From Alphaproteobacteria bacterium (GTDB lineage Bacteria; Pseudomonadota; Alphaproteobacteria; Caulobacterales; Hyphomonadaceae): 64,000 nt of DNA. The stretch spans positions 1 to 64,000 of the forward strand of contig WGLW01000014.1 of assembly GCA_016125405.1 (NCBI GenBank). The letters are read 5' to 3'. A program made the translations under genes and the position numbers. The notes beneath the pieces were generated by a model. That model was not told where the DNA came from. It worked only from the letters and a program-made list of their open reading frames with translations, and did no database searches. This document shows, in pieces, positions 8,494-18,911 of this stretch; position 1 is the stretch's first letter; each line of letters starts with the position of its first letter.

Positions 8494-10868
8494 CAGCGCC
8501 CTCCCGCCGCGACGAGGCGCGGCATCCAGGCTTCGGGGCTGTCGCCGACTTCGGCGCGAATGTCGTCCAGCAGACGGACCGTGCGTTCCCGGCCCGAAAG
8601 AACGGTCAGCAGATCGTTCTGGCCGTTGAGGTTGAGCCGCGCCACGACGCTCTCCGATCCATGCTTCACCAGGAAACAGCGCGACGTGTCGGGCAGGGTG
8701 CGGATGAGGTCGAATTCGTGGCCGGACAGGCCGAACCCGTTCCGGTATTCGCCCTCCTGCGCCTTGGCGTTGGGAAGGAATATCTGCGTCGCCGACTGCT
8801 CGATGACCGCCGAGGCGATGCGGCTTTCAAGAGCGTCTCCGGTCGACTGCGTGGCGAAGCCGACAATGCCATTGCGCTTCCGGATGGTCTTTTCCCAGTC
8901 GCGGATGCGGGCGACGAAAACGTCGTCGTCCAGCGCCTTCCAGCCTTCATCCACGACGATGATCGATGGCTGGCCGTTGAGACGCTCTTCGACGCGGTGA
9001 AAGAGGTACATCATTGTGGGCGTCCGCGTCACCGGATCGTCCAGCAGATGGGTCATGTCGAAGCCCACGATGCGGGCGTTGAGGTCGGTATGGTCCGTCT
9101 CGTTGTCGAACAGCCAGGCGCGATCGCCGTCGCCGATCCACGGATTGAGACGGGACGCCAGATCGCCTGGCGTCGGCTTGCGCCCGCCAAGAAAAAGCTC
9201 GCGGAAGTAGCGCAGGCGACGGAAGTCGCGGTCCTGGTCAAAATTGGCGCTGACAGCCGCCGAGATCGTGGCGGCGTCCTCCGCCGTCAGGATTTCACCG
9301 TTGGCCGTCACGAGCTTCGCCGTCCAGGCCTGCAGGAAGCGGCGGTTTGCCGGCGTGTCGGAAAGCTGAAGCGGATTGAAAGCCGTGCGTATGCCCGGCC
9401 GGATCAGGTCGTAACGGCCGCCCATGGCGCGGAGGAAGATTTCCGCCCCGCGGTCCTTGTCGAAGAAGACCACGCGCGGCTCGAAGCGCTCCGATTGCGC
9501 AATCAGGAAGTTCATCACCACGGTCTTGCCGGCGCCCGAGGGGCCGATGACCAGGAAATTGCCGAGGTCGCCCTTGTGGAAGTTGAAGTAGTAGGGCGAA
9601 GCCGCGGTCGTCTCCAGAACGGTGACGGCGGGTCCCCAGTGATTGTCGTGCGGGCGGCCGACTGGATGGTTGTGAAGACTGGCCAGGCCGGCGAAGTTGG
9701 ATGACGAAACCAGCGACCGTCGCGGAATGAAATTGCCGTTGCCGGGAAACTGTGCCCAGAAACTGGGTTCGAGCGCCACATCCTCGCGCACGCCGATGGC
9801 GCCGATCTCGGTCAGGGCTGCCTGTACGTCGGCGACGGCGGAATCGAGCGCCAGGAAATCGTTGGCCTTCACCATCACCGTGAAATGGTGCTCGCCGAAG
9901 ACGGCGCGGCCGGCGGCGACGTCATCCTTGGCCTGGACCAGATCCCGGCGCAGCGACAGCGCTTCATCGTCGGCCGCGCGCATGCGGCGCAAGGCGAGGT
10001 TCATGCGGTTGAGCGCCGGCTGGCGGTCAACGAAGGAGAAGCTCTGGGAAATGACCAGCTCGTGCGGTGTGCGCAACAGCCCGTCGAGCTGGCCTGCCGA
10101 GGAATGCGGCGGGTATTCGCGGATCGACAGCATCGCCCCGAGCGTGCGCGCCGAACGCGCATTGCCCGAAAACTCGAGGGCGTCCCGTCCGAAGCTGATG
10201 CGGCGATCGACGACGGCGCGGCGAAGATCGGTCTTCACATACGGGACCGGACGCAGATCCCCGTCGAATATGAAGGCGAGAAACTCCAGCGGCTCGGAGA
10301 ACATCTCGCCGTTCGCTTCATAAAGTCCGAGCAGACGGGCGCCGTAGGGCGACAGGGCCGCGAGCAGGTTGTCGCGCGCGGCGTCAAGATCGCGGCGGTC
10401 GCGGGCGCGCGAGACCGCGTCCCAGGTCTTCGCCCGGTTGGCGCCCATGAAGCTGGCCCTGCCGATGGCGGGCTTGCGGGTCAGGGTGAGGAAGATCTCG
10501 TTGACGAAGAGCCGCTGGCCGAGAAGCTTTTCGCGCCAGGCGCCGTTCAGCGTTTCGACAAAGCGGCTGCCGAACACGCCGGGCATGTCCGGCCGCACCA
10601 GATGGCGCACCACATAGGCGCCGACGCTGAGCCGCGAGGAGGCGATGCCCCTGAGCACCGTGTCGCGGACATTCTTGCGATAGTTCAGCTCCTGCGTATC
10701 CGCGGTCTCGAAGGCGAGGCCGGCGAGATGGATGACCTGCACCTGCTGGCCATCGCGCGTGGCGAGGGTGACATCGTCGAGGTGCCGGGCGTAGGGCAGC
10801 ATGTCGCCCGCCGGTCGCTCGCGTCGCGCCTGCCGCTTGCTCAAGCCGCGGTGTTTGGTCTTCGTCAT
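8493..10868 (-). CDS. virB4: VirB4-family secretion ATPase
   Basis: The protein has 791 residues, the usual VirB4 size. Walker A is GPSGAGKT near residue 442, and Walker B is IIVVDEGWKAL near 635-645. The N-terminal CagE/VirB4 domain precedes them. VirB4 is the largest T4SS ATPase and acts at the inner membrane in pilin handling and substrate transfer. The start at 10868 (MTKTKHRG) is chosen because it overlaps the virB3 stop in an ATGA arrangement. The upstream in-frame extension would run inside virB3. Confidence 0.95.
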   Translation of the reverse strand: MTKTKHRGLSKRQARRERPAGDMLPYARHLDDVTLATRDGQQVQVIHLAGLAFETADTQELNYRKNVRDTVLRGIASSRLSVGAYVVRHLVRPDMPGVFGSRFVETLNGAWREKLLGQRLFVNEIFLTLTRKPAIGRASFMGANRAKTWDAVSRARDRRDLDAARDNLLAALSPYGARLLGLYEANGEMFSEPLEFLAFIFDGDLRPVPYVKTDLRRAVVDRRISFGRDALEFSGNARSARTLGAMLSIREYPPHSSAGQLDGLLRTPHELVISQSFSFVDRQPALNRMNLALRRMRAADDEALSLRRDLVQAKDDVAAGRAVFGEHHFTVMVKANDFLALDSAVADVQAALTEIGAIGVREDVALEPSFWAQFPGNGNFIPRRSLVSSSNFAGLASLHNHPVGRPHDNHWGPAVTVLETTAASPYYFNFHKGDLGNFLVIGPSGAGKTVVMNFLIAQSERFEPRVVFFDKDRGAEIFLRAMGGRYDLIRPGIRTAFNPLQLSDTPANRRFLQAWTAKLVTANGEILTAEDAATISAAVSANFDQDRDFRRLRYFRELFLGGRKPTPGDLASRLNPWIGDGDRAWLFDNETDHTDLNARIVGFDMTHLLDDPVTRTPTMMYLFHRVEERLNGQPSIIVVDEGWKALDDDVFVARIRDWEKTIRKRNGIVGFATQSTGDALESRIASAVIEQSATQIFLPNAKAQEGEYRNGFGLSGHEFDLIRTLPDTSRCFLVKHGSESVVARLNLNGQNDLLTVLSGRERTVRLLDDIRAEVGDSPEAWMPRLVAAGGR

Positions 10869-11149
10869 GGCGAATAGGAATTGCAGCGCCAGTAGGCATG
10901 ATTGGGAACGCGCGGACAGCGGCTGACCTTCTGAAGCCAGAGGTCGAGCCATCGCGGTTCGCGCAGGCACATGAGATAGCCAAACCCGTGCAACACGAGC
11001 GCGGTCACGATGGCCCAGAAAGAGCGGGTGATCAGGAAGACCTCGGTGGTCACCACGAGGTTCAGAACGAAGAAGGAGTAGCTGACGCCAGCGAACATCT
11101 GCGGCCGGGTGAGGGCCGAAAAGACGATATCGCGTTCCAGCATGGCCAT
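10865..11149 (-). CDS. virB3: VirB3-family T4SS membrane protein
   Basis: The protein has 94 residues starting MAMLERDIVFSALTRPQMFAG, with two hydrophobic segments and the VirB3-like ending GYLMCLREPRWLDLWLQK. VirB3 is a small inner-membrane protein that works with VirB4. The ATG at 11149 follows the virB2 stop by four bases; an upstream in-frame start would overlap virB2 extensively. It is coupled to virB4 by a four-base overlap. Confidence 0.88.
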   Translation of the reverse strand: MAMLERDIVFSALTRPQMFAGVSYSFFVLNLVVTTEVFLITRSFWAIVTALVLHGFGYLMCLREPRWLDLWLQKVSRCPRVPNHAYWRCNSYSP

Positions 11150-11153
11150 CAGT

Positions 11154-11465
11154 CTACCCCGCAAGCTGGGCGGCGCGCTGGATCCCCGCAACAATCACCG
11201 TCGCCCCGAAGAGGATGAAACATCCGAGGATGACGGTGATGCCGTGTTTCCAGTTCATGCGGCCGGTCAGCATCATGAATCCAACAATCGCCACGGCAAT
11301 GACGGCTACGGCCGTGGCGACGTTTCCAAGAAGGGTGCCCTCGACCCAGTTAACTGCAGCCAGGATTGGGCCGGACCCCGATGGCGCGGTCGCAGTCTGC
11401 GCGGCCGCTTCGGCCACGGCCGAAAGCGCCAGGATGACCGGTGCTGTAAATGTCCGCCAGTTCAT
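11154..11465 (-). CDS. virB2: VirB2/TrbC-family pilin
   Basis: The protein has 103 residues with a signal peptide (cleavage near AEAAAQ) and two hydrophobic helices separated by a short charged loop (TGRMNWKHG), which is the VirB2 layout. It would be the major pilus or channel-lining subunit. The start at 11465 is preferred because GGTGG lies eight bases upstream; an ATG at 11480 has no such site. It is the first gene of the operon. A 108-base gap separates it from the lipoprotein gene upstream. Confidence 0.9.
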   Translation of the reverse strand: MNWRTFTAPVILALSAVAEAAAQTATAPSGSGPILAAVNWVEGTLLGNVATAVAVIAVAIVGFMMLTGRMNWKHGITVILGCFILFGATVIVAGIQRAAQLAG

Positions 11466-11573
11466 GAATGAATCCACCATAGGAGGCTGTCTCGAGATCG
11501 CCCGGCGATCAGGAGGGGCTGCGCCTACGCTAGACGTCCGCCTGTGTGAAGTCGAGGATTGCAGTGCGTTGCA

Positions 11574-12764
11574 TCAGCGGGCGACGCCCTGCTCATCGAT
11601 GACCGCCGACATGCTTCCCACCGGCTGTCCGTTCTTCCGGTAACTCGCCCGGAAGAGGTAGTTGCCCGCAGAAAGATCGAGCGGGATCCGGTAACGCGGA
11701 TCGCCAATCGGGGGAGTACCGGGGCCGCCTGTATTCGGCAGGTTGAGCGGCTTCCAGCTTCCGCCGTTGTTGTCGGAGTATTCAACGACGATCTGGTCAA
11801 TGGCGGTCGCGAAGAACGGACTGACGCTGGGCAGCGGATTCGAGTCGAGTGGGATGAACCGAGCGGCTGCGACGGTGAAATTCATGTCCTCGCCCTCCAC
11901 CACCCAAGGCGTCGTGCGGCAGTTCGGATCGGTCGGGCCGGGGTTCGCCGCGTCCATGCACCAGAGCGTATTGTAGTACCGCACCGTGCCGCTGGTCGCG
12001 CCTAGCCATGCCTGCTGGTTGTCGGCCGTGCCATTGATGATCGAGTTGACCACGACGACTTCGACATTCGGCCAGACGCGCAGCACCCGGTGCACGTGGG
12101 AGAACGTCGCGTTCATGATGTAGACCGGGCTGGACTTCGTATCGACGCCGGCGTCGCCGAAGTTCTTGCCGCTGACATCGCGGATGTAGATCGGGCCGCT
12201 GTCGAGTTCGACGCCGATGAAATCCGTGTTGCGCTCCTTGTAGGTCGGGTCCGGGTCCTGCATGCCGTCGCCGACGACGCGCTGGATGTAGGTGGAGCCG
12301 TTGGTCGGGCGGCCATTGTCGCCGAGCTTGATCGCGGCGCCGTAGATGCTGCCGCCGCCGTCGAACTGATTGTACCGGTAGTTGTAGATTGCCGTGTCGC
12401 CGCTCGCCTGCAGGGTCAGGCCGTATTTCATCTGGTGGATCGAGACGTTGCGGATAGAAGTGCTCTGGTCACCCTCGACGACGTAATTGGATCCAGGCGC
12501 AGGCCCCATGTCCTGATCGGCGACAACTTTCTGCGCGCCGCCTGGCGCGAACGGATCATACGCCTGTTCCTGAACTCTCAGGAATTGCGTGCCGTCGGGG
12601 TCGCTCTCCATGAAGAGAGTAGGGTGCGGCGCCGAGCTGTTTGCAGGGGCGAGCGACGGCGGAGGCGGAGAGGTCGATGAGGCTGCTGGCGCGGCTGTGC
12701 CGCCTCCGCCGCCGCAAGCTGAAAGCAGAAGCATCGCACAGCCGACAAGGCCGACGGCTGGCAT
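11574..12764 (-). CDS. Lipoprotein with a probable parallel beta-helix fold
   Basis: The protein has 396 residues. The ATG at 12764 has GAGGGA just upstream and opens a signal peptide with lipobox LSAC, followed by GGGGG and a Ser/Pro-rich linker. The body has short repeating segments of the right-handed beta-helix kind (IRNVSIHQMKYGLTLQASG, IYIRDVSGKNFGDAGV, VYIMNATFSHVHRV, VVVVNSIINGTA). The last 100 residues look like a separate beta-sandwich. I recognise no catalytic motif. It is just upstream of virB2 on the same strand, so a link with the secretion system is possible but unproven. Confidence 0.72.
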   Translation of the reverse strand: MPAVGLVGCAMLLLSACGGGGGTAAPAASSTSPPPPSLAPANSSAPHPTLFMESDPDGTQFLRVQEQAYDPFAPGGAQKVVADQDMGPAPGSNYVVEGDQSTSIRNVSIHQMKYGLTLQASGDTAIYNYRYNQFDGGGSIYGAAIKLGDNGRPTNGSTYIQRVVGDGMQDPDPTYKERNTDFIGVELDSGPIYIRDVSGKNFGDAGVDTKSSPVYIMNATFSHVHRVLRVWPNVEVVVVNSIINGTADNQQAWLGATSGTVRYYNTLWCMDAANPGPTDPNCRTTPWVVEGEDMNFTVAAARFIPLDSNPLPSVSPFFATAIDQIVVEYSDNNGGSWKPLNLPNTGGPGTPPIGDPRYRIPLDLSAGNYLFRASYRKNGQPVGSMSAVIDEQGVAR

Positions 12765-13002
12765 CCGTCCCTCAATCTTCAAAGCGCACTCCTGCGCCCC
12801 CACTCCGACCCCGTTTGTGGAATGCGTGATCCCGGCCAGAACCCGACTTGAAACGACCACGTCGCGCACTAGGCAAGACGCACTCTAAATGTGACGGAGT
12901 CGGGGCAAAGCGCCAGCCGCGCGTTGAAATGCCGCGCGGCGCGTTGGCTGGTCGAAGATCAGGCGCCGAGCTGTGTGAGACATCGGAAGAGCAAGTGACG
13001 CA

Positions 13003-14163
13003 TCATAGATTAGCGTCCAGCAGGTTCGCCACGCGGATCAGTTCGGCCATGGCGAGCGCAATGTGATAGAGCGAACTCGCTGGCGCGGGCTGGTCGATGA
13101 AACTGCCGTCCGGATTGCGGCGGTCGCGCCAGAGCCCTTTCACTGGCAGATCGCAATAGGTCATCAGCATATCGAACGCCTGTACGACGCGGGCGGCGGC
13201 GACGGGATCGCGGTTCGCCTCGACGCGGATGATGTTGGCCTTGATCCGTTCGGCATGCGGCCAGAGCCGCGATGTGCGCGTGCGGACGCCGCCCTCGGCC
13301 CAGACTTCGTCGAATGTGACGCCGGTCGCCGGATCGACGCCGAAGGTTTCGCCGTGGTCGTAGATGGCGCTGGCCTCGGCCGAAACGTCATGGCCGCCGG
13401 CGCGCTGGTAGCGATCGAGCAGCCACGACCATTCGAACTGATGGCCTGGCTCGGTGATGCGGCCTTCATCGCCGGGCGCCGGATTCCATGCGTCGTCGAA
13501 ATACTCCAGCAGCACGCCCGCGCGCTGGTTCAGGAGTTTTGCGCTGAACAGGTTGGCGATGTCTCCTGCGCGCTTCAGGTGCTGCTGGTCGCCGGTCGCT
13601 TCGTGGAGGGCCAGCAATGCCTCCATCATGTGCATGTGCGGGTTCTGTCGCCGGGGCGGCGCCGGCGTCAGGTCGCCTTCGAGAAACCCGCCAGCCGGAT
13701 GCGACCAGTTGGCGTAAGTCCAGTCCAGGAGGCCGGTCGCCGCCGCGAGGCAATCGTCGCGCTTGAGCGCCGCCCCCGCGTGGGCCAGCGCGAAGACGAC
13801 GAAGGCGACGTCGTAGAGATCCCGGCTCGTGTTCTTCGGCTGGCCGGTTTCATCAAGCGAAAAGATCGTGCCGCCGCCGGGATGAAAGGCATGTCGCAAC
13901 AGCGCCTCGGCGCCGGCGGCCGCAACCTCGCGCCAGGGTCCGTCCCAACCGATCCGCCCTGCCGTGGCGTAGACGAACGTCTGCCGGGCCTGAACGCGTA
14001 TGCGTCGCGACATCGGAACCGGCGTTCCATCGAGAGTCATCTGCTCGTGAAAGAGACCGTTGGCGCGGTCGAAACCTGTTTCCCACCACAGCGGAAGCGC
14101 GTGATCGCACAGCCAGGCCTTCGCCTGCGACGTGCGATCCCGGATCTGGCTTATGGCGGACAT
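13003..14163 (-). CDS. AGE-family (N-acylglucosamine 2-epimerase-like) sugar epimerase/isomerase
   Basis: The protein has 386 residues with an all-helical (alpha/alpha) barrel signature. Family motifs are ARQTFVYATAGRIGW, NPHMHMMEALLALHEATGD, EPGHQFEWSWLLDRY and RLWPHAERIKA; the His residues in HQFEW and WPHAERIKA are the ones usually placed in the active site. Members epimerise N-acetylglucosamine/mannosamine or isomerise mannose/fructose and their phosphates; the sequence does not say which. The start at 14163 (MSAISQ) is favoured over one seven codons upstream because a GGGGC stretch precedes it. It stands alone between a lipoprotein and a regulator. Confidence 0.85.
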   Translation of the reverse strand: MSAISQIRDRTSQAKAWLCDHALPLWWETGFDRANGLFHEQMTLDGTPVPMSRRIRVQARQTFVYATAGRIGWDGPWREVAAAGAEALLRHAFHPGGGTIFSLDETGQPKNTSRDLYDVAFVVFALAHAGAALKRDDCLAAATGLLDWTYANWSHPAGGFLEGDLTPAPPRRQNPHMHMMEALLALHEATGDQQHLKRAGDIANLFSAKLLNQRAGVLLEYFDDAWNPAPGDEGRITEPGHQFEWSWLLDRYQRAGGHDVSAEASAIYDHGETFGVDPATGVTFDEVWAEGGVRTRTSRLWPHAERIKANIIRVEANRDPVAAARVVQAFDMLMTYCDLPVKGLWRDRRNPDGSFIDQPAPASSLYHIALAMAELIRVANLLDANL

Positions 14164-14217
14164 CGGACAGGCCCCGGATTTCATTTGCCTGAATCGCGCA
14201 GCCGCATCGATATGCGG

Positions 14218-15021
14218 CTAGACCCAGCCCTTTTCGCGGACTGCGGTGAGGTAGGTTCGGCTGACGGGCGCCTCTATGCCGGACTTGAGCTTCAGGACCA
14301 GCTTGCCGTTGGCGCGCGACGTGTCGGCAAGCCCGTCGCGGGCGACCCACCACGACCGATGTGTCTGCAGTCCCTCAACGGATGCGAGTTCACGCACCGC
14401 ATCGGCGAGACGCATCAGGATCAGTTCTTCGCCGCCGCTGGTGTGGACGCGGAGGTAATGGTCCTCGGACTGCACGGCGTAAAGCGTCGAGGCGCGCAGG
14501 CGGACGGGCAGGCGATCGAGGAAAGGCGAGGGGCCGGCAGGCGGCGCCGGCGCTGCGACGGCGGGATCGAAAAGGCCCGAGCGCCGTCCAAAGGCGCGGA
14601 AGCCGAGCACCACGCCGAAGCTGACGATCATGGCGATCAGCCAGATATAGAAGAGGAAGCGGGGTATCTGCCCCGGTGTGATCGGCTGGTGCAAAACCAC
14701 CGCCTGTTCGAGCGCCAAGGCGGGGAAAACCGCCAGCGTCATCAGGACGGACAGGATGCCGAGGAAGCCCCAGAGCGGCAAAGGCGGGCCGAAGCGACGC
14801 AATAGCCAGGCTAATCCTTCTCCGGCGACGCCCCCCCAGACGATCAACGAGATCCAGTAGGCCAGCGCCAGCGGCAGGGGCACGCCAGCCACGGAGCCGA
14901 AGGGGCTCAGGACCGCCATGAGGACGCCGACGCCGGCGAGGATGGCGATGTCGCGGGCCTGCTGCTTCCAGTCGATGGCGATGCGCAAGTCGTTTCGGTC
15001 CCTGGATGGCCTGCGGTTCAC
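14218..15021 (-). CDS. Membrane-anchored LytTR-family transcription regulator
   Basis: The protein has up to 267 residues. Four hydrophobic helices occupy about 25-145. The LytTR DNA-binding domain covers roughly 170-265, with RLRASTLYAVQSEDHYLRVHT and the ending GIEAPVSRTYLTAVRE. The GTG at 15021 has no good ribosome site; a TTG at 14988 lies ten bases after AGGGA and would give 256 residues starting at LRIAIDW, so the true start may be 14988. It is divergent from a DUF2306 membrane gene, with three TTCGCGAA-type repeats between them, and probably controls that pair. Confidence 0.85.
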   Translation of the reverse strand: MNRRPSRDRNDLRIAIDWKQQARDIAILAGVGVLMAVLSPFGSVAGVPLPLALAYWISLIVWGGVAGEGLAWLLRRFGPPLPLWGFLGILSVLMTLAVFPALALEQAVVLHQPITPGQIPRFLFYIWLIAMIVSFGVVLGFRAFGRRSGLFDPAVAAPAPPAGPSPFLDRLPVRLRASTLYAVQSEDHYLRVHTSGGEELILMRLADAVRELASVEGLQTHRSWWVARDGLADTSRANGKLVLKLKSGIEAPVSRTYLTAVREKGWV

Positions 15022-15023
15022 GC

Positions 15024-15075
15024 TTCGCGAACGACACTAGCTGCGTTTCGCGAAGGAAGTCAGCCGTTTCGTGAA
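15024..15075. promoter_or_regulatory. Three direct repeats, probable LytTR operator
   Basis: TTCGCGAA occurs at 15024-15031 and 15047-15054, and TTCGTGAA at 15068-15075. The starts are 23 and 21 bases apart, about two helical turns, so all three face the same side of the DNA. LytTR regulators commonly bind pairs of about 9-bp direct repeats at this spacing. The site lies between the LytTR gene and the divergent DUF2306 gene. The repeats are seen; their function is inferred. Confidence 0.6.
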
Positions 15076-15253
15076 GTCGAGGCTGCGAAGCGCCCGCCGG
15101 CGCGGCATGTCTGGGCCGTCGGCGGAAAGGACGTTCCGACCGGCGCCGGGCCTCCTCCCCAAAACGCCTGCACCGGAAAGATCCGGGCAGGCGACCCGGC
15201 CAAACCCCGTCCATCCGCCGAACCGTCCCAACGAGGCCAATCAGGAGCCTGAC

Positions 15254-15847
15254 ATGACCGCTGGAACCGCATCCTCCCCCGCCATGCCGCCGAACAGCGG
15301 AGGCGCCTCCCGTCCCGGCATCCTGTCACGCCGGGAGGCCGTCACACGCACGGTGGTATTCGGCCTGATCGGCCTCGTTCTGGTTTATATTTTCTCACAG
15401 GTCTACGGCATGATGCTGGTCGCGCGGCATCTTGAGGGCGCTCACTTCCGCGTCGACCTGCGGCCCCTGCTCAACACGCCAGCCGTGGTCCGGGTCCACG
15501 TTGCAGCGGCGATCTCGTCCTTCGTGCTCGGCTTCGCCATCATGCTGCAGCGCAAGGGCTCGCGGCTGCACCGCAAGCTGGGCTGGGGCTGGAGCGCGAC
15601 GATGGCGACGACGGCGCTGTCGTCGTTCTTCATTCTGGAGGACGGCCAGTTCGTCTGGATCCACGCGCTGTCGGCCTGGACCATCCTGCTGCTGCCGATG
15701 GCGCTGGTCGCGGCGAGGGCTCACAGGCGGAAGATCCACGCCCGTCTCATGACCACGCTGTTCCTCGGCGGCATGATTGCGGCCGGTCTCTTCACCTTCC
15801 TGCCGGGACGGCTGATGTGGCGGCTGTTCTTCGGGGTCGAGGTCTAG
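15254..15847 (+). CDS. DUF2306-type multi-pass membrane protein
   Basis: The protein has 197 residues. The ATG at 15254 has CAGGAG just upstream; an in-frame start at 15071 would overlap the operator repeats. It has four to five hydrophobic helices (about 35-55, 78-100, 112-132, 137-155, 163-182), with conserved-looking GSRLHRKLGW and KIHARLMTTLF segments as in DUF2306 membrane proteins. No enzymatic role is known for that family. It lies opposite a LytTR regulator and is probably its target. Confidence 0.75.
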   Translation: MTAGTASSPAMPPNSGGASRPGILSRREAVTRTVVFGLIGLVLVYIFSQVYGMMLVARHLEGAHFRVDLRPLLNTPAVVRVHVAAAISSFVLGFAIMLQRKGSRLHRKLGWGWSATMATTALSSFFILEDGQFVWIHALSAWTILLLPMALVAARAHRRKIHARLMTTLFLGGMIAAGLFTFLPGRLMWRLFFGVEV

Positions 15848-15953
15848 CCGCATCGGTTTCGCGAGGATTTCGGCAGAAGCGTAACAAGAATTTAGACGCG
15901 AGGGCGGGCGAAGCATCGTATCCACGGCGCTTCGCTTCCCGGCGTCTGGCTCC

Positions 15954-17225
15954 ATGACTCTCTATCGTAACGTCGCGTCCCTCGTCCTGGCGATCATGCT
16001 GCTTCAGGGCGCCTCGGGCATTCTCAATGTCACCACGCCGCTGGCGCTGGATTTCATGGGCGCGAGTTCCCTTGGCGTCGGCCTCGTCTGGTCGATGTTC
16101 TATGCGGGCTACATGCTCGGGGCGTGGTTTTCGCCAGACGCTGTGCGCTCGGTCGGGCATATCCGGGCCTATTCCGCCGCCGCCGCGATCTACTGCGCCG
16201 GCATTCTCTCGATGGCGCTCGTCTTCCAGCCCGTCGGCTGGGCCGTGCTGAGGCTGGCGCAGGGCGCGGCCTCGGCCGTCATGTTCACGGCGGCGGAGAG
16301 TTGGATCGCCGATTCCACACCCCGCGAGAAGCGCGGCGGCGTGATGGGCATGTACCAGGTGCTGATCAAGCTCGCTCTTTCCGGCGGGCCTCTGCTCGTC
16401 GCCGACCACGCGCCCGGCGACCTCAAGCCCTACATCTGGGCCGGCATCCTGATGACGCTGTCGGCGGCGCCGCTGTGCGCCACGCGGCGAGCCCAGCCCG
16501 TTCTGCCGGACAAGACGGGATTTTCCGTCGGCAAGCTGTTCGCCATCCCGCCCACGGCGCTTGCGGCTGCCGCGGTCGCCGGGCTCGCCAACAGCGGTGT
16601 CACCTCGCAGCTGCCGCTCTACGCCAAGGCGCTGCATCCGGAGGGTGCGCAGCTGGCGGCGACGGTGATCACGATTGCGGTCTGGACTGGAGGCACCGTG
16701 ACCCAGTGGCCGGCGGGGCTGGTGTCTGACCGGTTCGACCGGCGGCTGGTCGTGGCGGCGCTCGGCGCGGTGGCTTCGGGCGCCTCGATCGCCCTCTATC
16801 TGGGCAGCCGCCATTTTTCCTGGCCGCTCGTGATCGCGCTTGGCGCCGTCTGGGGCGGCGGAGCGCTGTCCTTCTATTCGGTGGCGGCGGCGCATGCGAC
16901 GGACAGGTGCGAGCCGGGCCAGATCGCGCAGGTTCTGTCCGGGATGCTGTTCGTCTGGGCGGCGGGATCGGTGATCGGTCCGGTCCTGACGGGGCTGGCG
17001 GCGGATTCATCGCTTGGCCAGCCCGGGATTTTCCTCGTTGTCTCCGGGGCCTATTTCGCCCTGACGGCCATAAATCTGTGGCGGGCTATCGTCACGGATC
17101 GCCCAGGGCGGGCACAGCGGACCCCCTATCTGCCGGTTGCCGGGTTGAGCGTTGTCGAAGGCGCCATCGCCGAGCAGGAGCCCCAGGTGACGGAAGACGC
17201 CGGAATGCCTGCGCAACCGGTCTGA
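15954..17225 (+). CDS. MFS transporter (YcaD-like)
   Basis: The protein has 423 residues and about twelve hydrophobic helices in two halves. The motif [21 protein letters not shown] between helices 4 and 5 and [12 protein letters not shown] between helices 8 and 9 are typical of the YcaD/CynX-like branch. It probably moves a small molecule across the inner membrane by proton coupling; no substrate can be read from sequence. No clear ribosome site precedes the ATG at 15954. It ends 98 bases before sucC. Confidence 0.85.
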   Translation: MTLYRNVASLVLAIMLLQGASGILNVTTPLALDFMGASSLGVGLVWSMFYAGYMLGAWFSPDAVRSVGHIRAYSAAAAIYCAGILSMALVFQPVGWAVLRLAQGAASAVMFTAAESWIADSTPREKRGGVMGMYQVLIKLALSGGPLLVADHAPGDLKPYIWAGILMTLSAAPLCATRRAQPVLPDKTGFSVGKLFAIPPTALAAAAVAGLANSGVTSQLPLYAKALHPEGAQLAATVITIAVWTGGTVTQWPAGLVSDRFDRRLVVAALGAVASGASIALYLGSRHFSWPLVIALGAVWGGGALSFYSVAAAHATDRCEPGQIAQVLSGMLFVWAAGSVIGPVLTGLAADSSLGQPGIFLVVSGAYFALTAINLWRAIVTDRPGRAQRTPYLPVAGLSVVEGAIAEQEPQVTEDAGMPAQPV

Positions 17226-17323
17226 AAAGCCGCAAGGCGCAGCGTTGCGTTGGGGCGCCGGTTGCGTTAAGCGCGAGCCTCGCGGGGCCGGAGGACCGGC
17301 CCTCCCGCCAGGGGCGAAACTCA

Positions 17324-18520
<1,197 letters not shown>

Positions 18521-18524
18521 CGAC

Positions 18525-18902
18525 ATGCGCCTCTCGCAGGCCATCTTGATCATTGGCGGTCTGACCGCCGGCTGTCTTGCGGCGCTGGCGCCGGCTGCCG
18601 CCCAGGCTGACGACGCCGCCTTTTACGATGCGGCCTATGCGCGCTGCACGAAGGAACTCACGGCCGCGATCAAGCCGCCGAAAGGCCAGGTGCTGACCTT
18701 CGCCGCCAAGGAAGCGACGCTCGGCGTCTATGGCGACGAGTACGGATTTTCGTTCAACGCCGGATCCATCTCGATGGGCCCCAAGGGCGCGCCCGTGGCC
18801 AGCGAGCACGTCGGCTCGTGCTGGGGCGTGCCGGGCCGCCGGTCGCTCCATCTCGTCGTGCTCAACGGCAAGCCTGTTTCCGAAACCCTGATCAGTTTCT
18901 AG
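18525..18902 (+). CDS. Small secreted protein of unknown function between sucC and sucD
   Basis: The protein has 125 residues with a clear signal peptide of about 28 residues (cleavage near AAQA/DD) and a mature domain of about 97 residues. The mature part has two Cys residues (YARCTKEL and GSCWGV) that could form a disulfide, and a beta-rich middle ([22 protein letters not shown]). I do not recognise a family. It lies 4 bases after sucC and 9 before sucD, so it should be translated from the same message. A periplasmic product inside a cytosolic enzyme operon is odd. Confidence 0.75.
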   Translation: MRLSQAILIIGGLTAGCLAALAPAAAQADDAAFYDAAYARCTKELTAAIKPPKGQVLTFAAKEATLGVYGDEYGFSFNAGSISMGPKGAPVASEHVGSCWGVPGRRSLHLVVLNGKPVSETLISF

Positions 18903-18911
18903 GAAGTCCCG

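Noticed and set aside
4323-11465. Integrative conjugative element
   Set aside because: No relaxase, coupling protein, integrase or direct repeats were seen next to the virB genes.
13063-14805. 580-codon plus-strand frame over the epimerase and LytTR genes
   Set aside because: Runs opposite two genes with clear family motifs.
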